Assembly (NCBI GenBank): GCA_018432315.1 | Contig: JAHDLB010000031.1 | Coordinates: 1 to 64,000 of the forward strand | Origin: Anaerolineae bacterium | GTDB lineage: Bacteria > Chloroflexota > Anaerolineae > Aggregatilineales > Aggregatilineaceae | Direction: 5' to 3' | DNA: 64,000 bases | Shown: in pieces, positions 1-8,422 of the stretch | Numbering within the stretch: position 1 is the first letter of the stretch | How the letters are laid out: each line of letters begins with the position of its first letter | Translations under genes and position numbers: made by a program | Notes under the pieces: generated by a model | The model's input: only the letters and a program-made list of their open reading frames with translations | What the model was told of the DNA's origin: nothing | The model's database searches: none

Positions 1-141
1 CGCTATCTTGCGCCGCATGGTGCTCAACCTACTCCGACGCCATCCAGCCAAGCTAAGCCTGAAACGCAAACGCTTCAAGGCAGCGCTCGATACCGACTTC
101 CTATTCGAGCTGCTCACTCAAGTTTGATGCGTTTGCCCTGC
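1..141 (+). mobile_element. Right end of an ISAs1-type insertion sequence (left part outside window)
   Basis: The window opens inside a transposase C-terminus and is followed by GATGCGTTTGCCCTG at 127-141. Its reverse complement begins CAGGGCAAACGCATC, the form expected of an ISAs1-type terminal inverted repeat that begins CAGGG. The element therefore seems to end at about 141, some 20 bases before the fdhA promoter. The left end and any target duplication cannot be seen. Confidence 0.6.
2..127 (+). CDS. ISAs1-family transposase, C-terminal 41 residues (partial at window edge)
   Basis: Frame 2 reads AILRRMVLNLLRRHP, then KRKRFKAALD and ends FLFELLTQV before a TGA at 125-127. The pattern of LRR..LNLL..HP, K.KRFKAAL and a final F..ELL is the usual C-terminal signature of ISAs1/H-repeat transposases of the DDE type. 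The N-terminus and the catalytic residues lie outside the window, so intactness is unknown. The stop codon is directly followed by the terminal inverted repeat, as in complete ISAs1 elements. Confidence 0.7.
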   Translation, partial: AILRRMVLNLLRRHPAKLSLKRKRFKAALDTDFLFELLTQV

Positions 142-159
142 CACCCCGGGCGCGGGGCG

Positions 160-189
160 GTGACAGGCGGCGCCGTTTGCGGCTATAAT
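160..189 (+). promoter_or_regulatory. Sigma70-type promoter of the fdh operon
   Basis: GTGACA at 160-165 and TATAAT at 184-189 are separated by 18 bases. The -10 is a perfect match and the -35 differs from TTGACA at one base. It lies between the insertion sequence end and fdhA, about 70 bases before the start codon. A small hairpin (ACCGCG ctg CGCGGT, 207-221) lies in the leader. Confidence 0.6.
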
Positions 190-260
190 GAGGCAGGGCG
201 ATTTTCACCGCGCTGCGCGGTCGCCTGTAAAAATGAGCGCGTTTCTTTGAGGAGCAATCT

Positions 261-3176
261 ATGATCGAATTGACGATCGACGGGCGGGCGTTCCACGTGC
301 CGCCGGGCGTGTCGGTGATGGACGCCGCCCGCGCTAACGGCATCGACATTCCCCACCTGTGCTACCATCCCGAGCTGAGCACGCCGGGCGGCTGCCGCCT
401 GTGCCTGGTCGAAGTCGAGGGGCGGGCCGACCCGGTGCCGAGCTGCCAGTTGCCGTGCGCCGAAGGGATGGCCGTCCGCACGCAGAGCGAGCAGCTCAGC
501 GCCATGCGCCGCGAAATCATCGACCTGTTCGTATCCGATCACCCGCTCGACTGCGTGATCTGCGACAAGGCGGGGGCGTGCCTGCTCCAGAAATACGCTT
601 ACGAGTACGGCGTTTCGGAAACCAGTTACGACAAACACATCGCGCGGTCGCTCTACCAGGACGACAACCCGTTTTTCGTCCGCGATCACCAGTACTGCAT
701 CCTGTGCGGGCGGTGCGTGCGCGTCTGCGAGGAGGTCGTCGGCGCCAGCGCGATCGAGATCGTGGGGCGGGGGTTCGACAGCCACGTCGCCACGCCGTTC
801 GACGGCCCGATGATCGACTCGAGCTGCGTGTTCTGCGGGAGCTGCGTGCAGGTCTGCCCGACCGCCGCGCTGATGCCCCGCTCGCGCCTGGGCCAGGGCC
901 GCGAGTGGGACCTGGAGCGGGTCGAGACGATCTGCGGGTACTGCGGCGTCGGCTGTCAGATCGAGTACGCGCTGCGCGATGGCCGCATCCTCTATGCGCA
1001 GTCCACGCCGGGCGCGCCGGTCAATGGCGAGTTTCTGTGCTCCAAGGGGCGCTATGGCTGGGATTTTGCGACGCATCCCGACCGGCTGGCCCGGCCCCTG
1101 ATCCGCCGCGACGTGGCCTACCGGCTGGGCCTGACGGACGAGCCGTGGGAGCTTCCCGACGAGTCGCCGCTCGACACCGGCGAGGGGGTCATCGAGGAGC
1201 GCTTCGTCCCGGTGGACTGGGACACGGCGCTGCACGTGGCGGCGGACGGGCTGGCGCGGACCGTACAGGCGCACGGGCCCGACGCGGTGATGGGCCTATC
1301 GTCGGCGCGCTGCACCAACGAAGAGAACTACCTGTTCCAGAAGTTCATGCGCGCGGGGATCGGGACTAACAACCTCGATCACTGCGCCCGCCTCTGACAC
1401 AGCTCCACCGTTGCAGGCCTCGTGCAGGCCTTCGGTAGTGGGGCAATGACCAACTCGATCCGCGAGATTCGCGACGCGGATTGCATCTTCATCACCGGCT
1501 CGAACACGGCGGAGTCGCACCCCGTGATCGGCTACGAAGTGGTGCGGGCGGCGCGGCGCGGCGCCAACGTGATCATCGTCGATCCGCGGCGCATCCCCCT
1601 GGTGGAGCACGCGACGCTGTTCCTGCAGATCAAGCCGGGCAGCGACATCTACGTGTTCCTCGCCATCATGCACACCATCATCCGCGAGGGCTGGGAGGAC
1701 CGGCCCTTCATCGACCGGCGCACCGAAGGCTACGACGCGCTGGCGGCGGTTCTGGAAGAATACACGCCGGAGCACGCCTCGCTGATGTCCGGCGTGCCCG
1801 TCGAGCAGATCGAGGCTGCGGCGCGAATCTATGCCCTGGGCAAGCGCGTGGCCGGGGCGTCGATCTACGCGGACGGCGCGTCCGGGACCGGGGAGCGCGG
1901 CCACAGCACGATCCTGTACGCGATGGGGATCACCCAGCGCAGCAACGGCACCGACATGGTCATGACGCTGGCGAATCTCGCCATGCTGTGCGGCCAGCTC
2001 GGCAAGCCCTCGACCGGCGTGAACCCGCTGCGCGGCCAGTCGAACGTGCAGGGCGCGTGTGACGTCGGCTGCCTGGTGGACGTCCTACCCGGCTACCAGC
2101 GCGTCACCGATGCGGAGAAGCGCGAGGCGATAGCGCGCGCGTGGGACGTCGAGCGGCTGCCCGGCGAGGTGGGCCTGACCATCGTCGAGGCGATGCACGC
2201 CGCCGCCGAGGGCCGCGTCCGTGCGATGTACGTCATGGGCGAAAACCCGATGATGTCCGACCCGGACACGAGCCACGTCGAGCGGACGTTGCGCGGCCTC
2301 GATCTGCTGGTCGTGCAGGACATCTTCCCCAGCGAAACCGCCCAGTTGGCCCACGTGATCCTGCCGGCTGCCGCCTCGCTGGAGAAGGACGGGACGGTCA
2401 CCAACACCGAGCGGCGCGTGCAGATGATCCAGCCGGTGATCGCCGCGCCCGGCGAGTCCCGCCCGGACTGGCAGATCACGGGCGAGCTGGCGGCGCGCTT
2501 CGACGCCCGGATGGGCATCGAGCGCCGGCCCGGCTACTGGGATTTCGCCTCGTCGTCGGCCATTTTCGACGAGCTGGCCCGCGTGACGCCGATCTATCGC
2601 GGCATGAGCTACGGGCGGCTGGCGGGCGCGGGGCTGCAATGGCCGTGCCCGGACGCCAGCCACCCCGGCACGCCGATCCTGCACGGCGAGACGTTCTCGC
2701 GCGGGCGGGGCAGGTTCAACCCGGTGATCGCGCGCGATCCCGCCGAGCTGCCCGACGACGACTACCCGCTGATGCTGACCACCGGGCGGGTGCTGTATCA
2801 CTATCACTCCGGGACCATGACCCGCCGCAGCGAGCCGCTCGACTGGCGCGAGCCGGGCGGGGCGGTGGAGATCCACCCCGACGACGCCGCCGCGATCGAC
2901 CTGCGCGATGGCGCGCCGGTGGTCGTCGCCAGCCGCCGCGGGCGCGTGCGGGCCCGCGCGCAGATCAGCGAGCGGGTGCCGCCGGGCACGGTCTTCCTGG
3001 CGTTTCACTGGCGCGAGGCCCCGGCCAACATGCTCACTCACGATTTCGCGCTCGATCCGGTCGCCAAGATTCCGGAGTACAAAGTCTGCGCCGTCCGCCT
3101 GGAGAATCCGCGGGCCGGGCTGGCGGACCGGCTCCGGCGGTCGGAAGGCGCGGCGTTTCGGACCTCATCAAGATGA
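261..3176 (+). CDS. fdhA: Formate dehydrogenase alpha subunit, selenocysteine-containing (UGA recoded at 1395-1397)
   Basis: Catalytic Mo/W-bis-PGD subunit of an NAD(P)-linked formate dehydrogenase, predicted cytoplasmic, 971 residues. The N-terminus is NuoG-like: 2Fe-2S cysteines C34, C45, C48, C62; a His-Cys cluster H94, C98, C101, C107; two 4Fe-4S sets C146/149/152/156 and C189/192/195/199; then C225, C228, C232 of the cluster at the start of the molybdopterin domain. The frame meets TGA at codon 379 in the context DHCARL-UGA-HSSTV, exactly where this family has Cys or Sec followed by His, and continues in the same frame to 3176. A hairpin follows the UGA. Read as selenocysteine, not a frameshift or stop. 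The start ATG has GAGGAG 6 bases upstream. It overlaps the next gene by ATGA. Tungsten or molybdenum cannot be decided. Confidence 0.93.
1395..1436 (+). promoter_or_regulatory. UGA selenocysteine codon with SECIS-like hairpin
   Basis: After the in-frame TGA (1395-1397) the sequence can fold with GGCCT (1416-1420) pairing to AGGCC (1426-1430) around loop CGTGC, and an outer ACCG (1407-1410) pairing to CGGT (1433-1436). The loop holds a GU at 1422-1423, 27-28 bases after the U of UGA, close to the distance of the fdhF SECIS element. Bacterial SECIS hairpins of this kind bind SelB. The fold was done by eye. Confidence 0.72.
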
Positions 3177-4948
3177 AAGACGGGGCGATGACTGCAAAAA
3201 CGACAGGCGGCCCGGCGGGCCAGATCGGCCAGGACGAGCGCTTCGCGGCGGTGGAGCGCGTGATGGCGCGGTTCGACTACCAGCCGCACGGGCTGGTCGA
3301 GGTGCTGCGGGCGGCCCAGGAGGCGTACGGGCAACTGCCGCGCGATCTGCTGGTGGCCGTGGCCGACAAGCTCGACGTCCCGCTGAGCAAGGTCTACGGC
3401 GTGGCGACCTTCTACGACATGTTCACCCTGGACCCGGTCGGCGAAACCCACGCGCTGATCTGCACCGACCCGGTGTGTGCGGTCAAGGGCGGCGGGGACG
3501 TGCTGGCCGAGGCCTGCCGCCACGCGGGGATCGACGCGCCGGGCGGCACCAGCGCTGGCGGGCGAACGAGCGTCCGCGCGGCGTCGTGCCTGGGGCTGTG
3601 CGATCAGGCGCCCGCCGCCCTGGTCGATGGGCGGGCCCAGGTCGATCTCGCGCCCGGCGACGTCCCGGCGCTGCTGCGCGGCGAGGCGTCCCCGGCGCGG
3701 CTCCAGGTGCGGGGCGAGCCGCGCATCCTGACCGGGCCGATCGGCAGGCTGGCCCCGACCGACCTGGCCGCGCACCGGGCGGAGGGCGCGTTCGAGGCGC
3801 TGGCGAAAGCCCTGGGCCAGACGACCCCTGACGAGGTGATCGCGCAGGTCAAGGAGTCGGGCCTGACCGGGCGCGGCGGCGCGGGCTTCCCTACGGGCCT
3901 CAAATGGGCGTTCGCGCGGCAGGCGCCGGGCGAGGCCCGCTACGTCGTGTGCAATTTCGACGAGTCCGAGCCGGGCACGTTCAAGGATCGCGCGCTGATG
4001 GAGGGCAACCCGTTTCGCGTGCTCGAAGGGCTGATCCTCAACGCCTACGCGATCGGCGCCCGGACCGGCTACATCTTCATCCGCGGCGAGTACCCGGCGG
4101 CGACGGCGGTGATCGAGCGGGCGCTTGGCGAGCTATACGCGGCGAACCTGCTCGGCGAGGACATCCTCGGCAGCGGCTTCGACCTGGATCTGGAGATCCG
4201 GCGCGGCGCGGGGGCGTACATCTGCGGCGAGGAAACGGCGCTGTTCGAGGCCATCGAGGGCCACCGCGGGCACCCGCGCGCCAAGCCGCCGTATCCCACC
4301 CAACACGGCCTGTTCGGCCAGCCGACCGTGGTCAACAACGTCGAGACGCTGGCGGTGATCCCCAGCCTGATCGAGCACGGCGGCGCGTGGTTCCGGCAGT
4401 GGGGCACCGAGCAATCGGTGGGGCTCAAGCTGTTCTGCCTGAGCGGCCACGTCAAACAGCCGGGCGTCGTGGAGGTCCCGTTGGGGCTGACGCTCCGCGA
4501 GCTGGTCGAGCGATTCGGCGGCGGGTTCGACGGCGAGCCCCAGGCGGTCCTGCTGGGCGGGGCAGCGGGCGGCTTCGTCGGGCCGGATGGCCTGGACGTG
4601 CCGCTGACGCACGAGGCGCTGCGCCCGCTGGACGTCCCGATCGGGTCGGGCGCGGTGATGGTGTTCAACCGCTCGGTCGATCTGTGGCAGGTGCTGGAGA
4701 GCCTCGCGCACTTCTTCGTTCACGAGACGTGCGGGCAGTGCGCGCCCTGCCGCCTCGGCACCCGGCAAATGCTGAGCCTGATCGACCGGATCAACCTGGG
4801 CGCCGGGTCGGAGGGCGAGCGCGACCGGCTGCACCGGCTCGGCCAGACGATCCGGCGCGCGTGCGCGTGCGGCCTGGGCCTGACCGCGGCTAACCCGGTC
4901 CTGACGTATTTCCAGCACTTCGAGCCGGAAGTGGGTCGCCCCGGGTGA
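3173..4948 (+). CDS. Formate dehydrogenase beta subunit: NuoE-NuoF fusion (NAD/FMN/Fe-S)
   Basis: Diaphorase subunit that passes electrons between the FdhA iron-sulphur chain and NAD(P). Residues about 20-165 are NuoE/thioredoxin-like with the 2Fe-2S ligands in CTDPVC and CLGLC. The rest is NuoF-like: GRGGAGFPTGLKW for NADH/FMN binding, GAYICGEETAL, and the 4Fe-4S ligands ETCGQCAPC plus a later C in RRACACG. 591 residues; a NuoE-NuoF fusion like the beta subunit of the clostridial/Moorella type enzyme. ATG at 3173 overlaps the fdhA stop; a second in-frame ATG at 3188 is preceded by GGGG and is an alternative. No accessory genes (fdhD, mob, sel) lie in the window. Confidence 0.88.
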   Translation: MKDGAMTAKTTGGPAGQIGQDERFAAVERVMARFDYQPHGLVEVLRAAQEAYGQLPRDLLVAVADKLDVPLSKVYGVATFYDMFTLDPVGETHALICTDPVCAVKGGGDVLAEACRHAGIDAPGGTSAGGRTSVRAASCLGLCDQAPAALVDGRAQVDLAPGDVPALLRGEASPARLQVRGEPRILTGPIGRLAPTDLAAHRAEGAFEALAKALGQTTPDEVIAQVKESGLTGRGGAGFPTGLKWAFARQAPGEARYVVCNFDESEPGTFKDRALMEGNPFRVLEGLILNAYAIGARTGYIFIRGEYPAATAVIERALGELYAANLLGEDILGSGFDLDLEIRRGAGAYICGEETALFEAIEGHRGHPRAKPPYPTQHGLFGQPTVVNNVETLAVIPSLIEHGGAWFRQWGTEQSVGLKLFCLSGHVKQPGVVEVPLGLTLRELVERFGGGFDGEPQAVLLGGAAGGFVGPDGLDVPLTHEALRPLDVPIGSGAVMVFNRSVDLWQVLESLAHFFVHETCGQCAPCRLGTRQMLSLIDRINLGAGSEGERDRLHRLGQTIRRACACGLGLTAANPVLTYFQHFEPEVGRPG

Positions 4949-4960
4949 GGCGCGACACGC

Positions 4961-6121
4961 TCAGGGCAGTTCGACGATGGCGCGGATGATGTCCGTGTCG
5001 TAGAAGACGTATTCCGTCTCGTCGATCCACTCCATCAGGTCGATGATCCGGTCGCCGTCCAGCACGGGCTCGTCGCTGGCGACGGCGATGCTGGCGTTCA
5101 GGGTGGGCAGGCTGAGAATCTGCACCGAGGGGAACTCGGTGAGGAGGGCGGCGGCGGTGCGCTGCGCGACGTCGTCCGTGGGACTGAAGTCGCCGGTGAA
5201 ATGCGTGATGGTGATACCCTCGCCGGCGAGTTCTTCGACGAGGATGTAGTAGTGGTAGGGCGCGGCGGCGGCGGTGGACTCGTCATCGTCCAGAACGACG
5301 CCCCAGGCCAGCAGGCCGCCATCGACGACCAGCACGATTGCCGCGAAGACGAGCGCGGTCAGCGTCAGGGAAAGCGGCCAGCGCCACCGCGCCTCGCTGA
5401 ACCCCGGCACGGGCGTTTGCGTCTGCAAGGCGAGCCGGTGATCGCCCCGGTGGAGGTAGTCGAGCAGCGCGTAGATGAAGACGACGACGCCGAGCATCTC
5501 GAACGTTTCCTCGACGGTGGCGATGGCGAGGTAGCGAAAGGACGAGGTGCCATCCGCCGCGTACTGGCTGGCGCTGATACCCTCGATCACGATCGCGCCG
5601 CCGACGTACATCAGCCCGGCGACGGCGAACAGCAGGCGCGTCCGGTCCGGTAGCCGCCACCAGAAGCGGACATAGAGCAGGCCGAACACGATCACCAGCG
5701 GTATCCCCAGGATCAGCCAGCCGAATTCGAAGAATCCCGACGTGTCGAAGGCGCTTTTCAGCGGCCCGGAGAACGATTCGTGGATGGCCGCGCCTTCATC
5801 CATCGAGAGATACAGGAACACCAGGGCCAGGCTCGCCCAGACGAGGCTGTACGGCTCGCCGTGAAGGCGCTTGCTAAGCGCGATCCAGGCCAGCAGAGTC
5901 GCCGCCAGGAACAGGTTGATGCTGCTGTACCAGGTCGGTATGCTCTCTTCGATGTTGACGCTGAACAGGTCGAGCAGGCGCGCCGGGGCGGTGTCCGTCC
6001 CCAGGCCGATGATTTCCACCAACACGTACTCGGAATAGATGCTTTGCAGCGCCAGCAGCACGGCGATGAGGCCGAGGACGATCGCGATTTTGCGCGGGTT
6101 CAGGTTCAGGCTCAGTCCCAT
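4961..6121 (-). CDS. Polytopic membrane protein of unknown function
   Basis: 386 residues with about seven hydrophobic segments: an N-terminal one after a short basic start (NPRKIAIVLGLIAVLL), several between residues 60 and 225, and one near 255-285 that precedes a roughly 100-residue soluble C-terminal domain. A striking polar motif, YLSMDEGAAIHES, falls at the end of a membrane segment, followed later by EGIS and EETFEM; buried acidic and His residues suggest metal or proton chemistry, but no known enzyme family was recognised. The tail has DDDESTA and reads like an extracytoplasmic sensor or binding domain. It converges with the fdh operon, 12 bases apart. GAGG precedes the start. Confidence 0.8.
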   Translation of the reverse strand: MGLSLNLNPRKIAIVLGLIAVLLALQSIYSEYVLVEIIGLGTDTAPARLLDLFSVNIEESIPTWYSSINLFLAATLLAWIALSKRLHGEPYSLVWASLALVFLYLSMDEGAAIHESFSGPLKSAFDTSGFFEFGWLILGIPLVIVFGLLYVRFWWRLPDRTRLLFAVAGLMYVGGAIVIEGISASQYAADGTSSFRYLAIATVEETFEMLGVVVFIYALLDYLHRGDHRLALQTQTPVPGFSEARWRWPLSLTLTALVFAAIVLVVDGGLLAWGVVLDDDESTAAAAPYHYYILVEELAGEGITITHFTGDFSPTDDVAQRTAAALLTEFPSVQILSLPTLNASIAVASDEPVLDGDRIIDLMEWIDETEYVFYDTDIIRAIVELP

Positions 6122-6206
6122 ATGGCCTCACGTGGCGGATGTCAACCGGGCCGCCATGCCAACAGGTGACTGGCAGCCCGGCGTTGCGGTCGAAGCGGCG
6201 GGGCGC

Positions 6207-7064
6207 TTAGCTCGATCGGCTCGAGCGGGATGAGGCCGCGGAAATCGAATCGCGGTCGCTGCTCGGCGGCGGCGGTGGCGGCGGCGGCGCAGGCTGGCGG
6301 TCGCTGTCGCGGTCGCTCTGACGATCGCTGAAGCTATCGCTGGTGCGGTCACTCTGGCGGTCGCTAAAGCGATCGCTAGTGCGGCTGTCGCGGTCCGAAA
6401 TGTCGTCGCTGCCGCGGAAGATGACCGGGGTGATGGGCGTGATGTTCACGGCCTGGATGCGGAACGTGTTGTTGACGGTCGTGAAACTGCCCACGACGCG
6501 CACGTTGTCACCCACGCTGATGTTCGTCACGATCACGGTGTTCGGGTCGATGGTGATGGTCAGGTCGAAGATGCGGATCGACGTGGGGCTGACCTGGCGC
6601 ACCGGCCCCTGAATGATGATGCGCCGTGCGCCGTCATCGCTGCGGTTGGCGGACGAGGCCGCGCCGCTCGACGGCACCGGCGTGCTGGTCGCGGGCTGGG
6701 CGCCCGGCTGGTTGGCGCCGCTCGTGTCGTCGTCATCGTCAAGCTGGACGAGAGTCGCCTGGACGACGCTGTTCTGCAGCGTCCCGACGATGGTGACCGG
6801 CGCGCCGAGTTGCAGGCTGCCGAGCGGGCCTTCCGCGCCCTGGAGATCGACCATCAGGCCGTTGACCACGATGAAGCGCGGGCCAACGCTCTCGACGACG
6901 CCGCTGAAGGTGATCGAAGACGCTTGCGGGGCGGTGGGGGTAGACCCATCCTGCGCCTGCGCGGGCGTCCACAACAGGGCGAGACTCGCCAGCAGGGCCA
7001 GCCCGGTCAGCACCAGCGCGACGGGCACGGTTTTTCTCTTGTTGGTTGAGGGTTGAACTTTCAT
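6207..7064 (-). CDS. Secreted DUF5666-like protein with SDR-repeat tail
   Basis: 285 residues from ATG at 7064 (a 22-codon upstream extension is in frame but lacks signal-peptide logic). After a basic stretch, a hydrophobic signal (about 14-34) ends AQAQ. Two OB-like beta domains follow, each of the GxVxxVxxxxxVVNG... type: GVVESVGPRFIVVNG (about residue 50) and GPVRQVSPTSIRIFD (about 150), the repeat pattern of DUF5666 proteins. A DDDDD run and a T/P/S linker separate them. The C-terminal 65 residues are low complexity: SDR/SDRQSDR repeats, a run of eight prolines and a Ser/Arg tail. Function unknown; likely cell-surface. Divergent from the PASTA gene. Confidence 0.75.
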   Translation of the reverse strand: MKVQPSTNKRKTVPVALVLTGLALLASLALLWTPAQAQDGSTPTAPQASSITFSGVVESVGPRFIVVNGLMVDLQGAEGPLGSLQLGAPVTIVGTLQNSVVQATLVQLDDDDDTSGANQPGAQPATSTPVPSSGAASSANRSDDGARRIIIQGPVRQVSPTSIRIFDLTITIDPNTVIVTNISVGDNVRVVGSFTTVNNTFRIQAVNITPITPVIFRGSDDISDRDSRTSDRFSDRQSDRTSDSFSDRQSDRDSDRQPAPPPPPPPPSSDRDSISAASSRSSRSS

Positions 7065-7253
7065 GATTCTCACTCTCACTTTGTTGACGATGGCGTATTT
7101 ATACAATGGGTAACCGGATATACAGCACACATGGGTTTGGTCAGTGGTGGGGTGGGATATAGAGATTGTAGCAACGCTGTGCGTCTACTGTGCACTTACC
7201 GTATATTCTACTAAAGCTTGTGCCGGTTTTCCCAATGGGGTGAGGAGCAGAAG

Positions 7254-8345
7254 ATGAGAATCCGATTAGTGTTGGTGCTGGTTCTGTTGAGTTTGGCTGC
7301 GTTTCCGGTACATGCCCAGGAGGGTGACGCCATCGTGCCGGACGTGATCGGGCTGAACGTGCCCCAGGCCGCCGCGACCCTGAATGCTGCCGGGTTGGTG
7401 CTGGGCGAGCAAGTGGCTGTGTTTTGGGCGCAGGAGAGCGGGCTGCCCCAAAACAGCGTGAGCGCGCAGTCGATCGAAGTGGGGGCGAGCGTCCCGGCGG
7501 GCACCGCCGTCAGCGTGACGGTGCTGCGCGGGCCGAACATGCGCCTCATCTACACCGACACCAGCCTGACGCTGCTCAACATGAGTGACTTACCGGCGGA
7601 TATGAGCCGCCTGAGCTTCACCGACGCGAGCAGCGCGACGTCGTTCATGCCCGCGCGCCTGATCAACCAGTTGCGCCCCCAGGGCTGCCTGCAGATCTGG
7701 TCCGTCACGCGGTCGGGGCCGTCGCGCCCGGATGACTGCGAGTACATCCAGCGCTGGCAGGTGACGAGCAACCCCACCGAGCACTTCTGGCGGGGTGCGA
7801 ACGGCGTTGAGGAACTGGTCGTCCTGGCGGACGGCGTGGGGCTGGTGAGCTGCCCGGCGTCCCCGGCAGGCAGCGAGGCCAACCCGCTGCGCTGCGAGTT
7901 CTATTACGACGGCGCGGGTATGGGCGACGACCTGACCGAGTACCTGTATTTCGTCTACACGCCGGAAGCGATCGCGCTCATCAACGCCAGCGAGGATCGC
8001 TGGATGCCGACCGGCGCCAATCCCATCTACAATTACAACCCGTCGCTCGCCATTCCCGGCTCGGCGCTGCGCTACGGTGACCCGGAGCTCTGGCCCGATG
8101 AATTCCGGCGCAGCCCCGGCGAGATCGGCAGCCTCGCGCCGGGACAGTGCCTGGTGATGACCAGCGCGCCGACCGACGCCGACGCGTCGCCGGAGCCGTG
8201 CACGGTGATCGCCCAGCGCGATCTCAGCCCGGACGTGGCCTTCTGGCTGGCCGATTTCGAGATCGAGAGCGTGGCCGACGGCCTGCGCTCGGTGTGCCCT
8301 GCCGCGATCGCGGAGATGCCGACCCTGTGCATCGTCCCGCGCTAG
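7254..8345 (+). CDS. Secreted PASTA-domain protein
   Basis: 363 residues. The start ATG at 7254 has TGAGGAGCAGAAG directly upstream and is followed by a clear signal peptide (MRIRLVLVLVLLSLAAFPVHAQ). Residues about 27-90 form one PASTA domain (VPDVIGLNVPQAAATLNAAGL, then a final VSVTVLRG). The remaining 270 residues are a cysteine-containing domain I do not recognise (pairs such as CLQIW, DDCEY, SCPAS, RCEFYY suggest disulphides). PASTA domains bind peptidoglycan or muropeptides in serine/threonine kinases and PBPs; here there is no kinase or transpeptidase. Followed by a strong terminator. Confidence 0.8.
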   Translation: MRIRLVLVLVLLSLAAFPVHAQEGDAIVPDVIGLNVPQAAATLNAAGLVLGEQVAVFWAQESGLPQNSVSAQSIEVGASVPAGTAVSVTVLRGPNMRLIYTDTSLTLLNMSDLPADMSRLSFTDASSATSFMPARLINQLRPQGCLQIWSVTRSGPSRPDDCEYIQRWQVTSNPTEHFWRGANGVEELVVLADGVGLVSCPASPAGSEANPLRCEFYYDGAGMGDDLTEYLYFVYTPEAIALINASEDRWMPTGANPIYNYNPSLAIPGSALRYGDPELWPDEFRRSPGEIGSLAPGQCLVMTSAPTDADASPEPCTVIAQRDLSPDVAFWLADFEIESVADGLRSVCPAAIAEMPTLCIVPR

Positions 8346-8368
8346 CCGCCCGCTGACCATGCCGACCC

Positions 8369-8412
8369 ACGCCATCCGTGCCCGCAACCTCGCGGCGCGG
8401 ATGGCGTTTTTT
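8369..8412 (+). terminator. Rho-independent terminator after the PASTA gene
   Basis: ACGCCATCCG (8369-8378) pairs perfectly with CGGATGGCGT (8398-8407), and the stem runs into six T (8407-8412). It lies 24 bases after the stop codon and between convergent genes. Confidence 0.88.
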
Positions 8413-8422
8413 CGGGCCGGGG

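Noticed and set aside
1395-1421. Apparent premature stop or pseudogene in fdhA
   Set aside because: The same frame continues without shift, the stop replaces the catalytic Cys/Sec, and a SECIS-like hairpin follows; recoding explains it better than decay.
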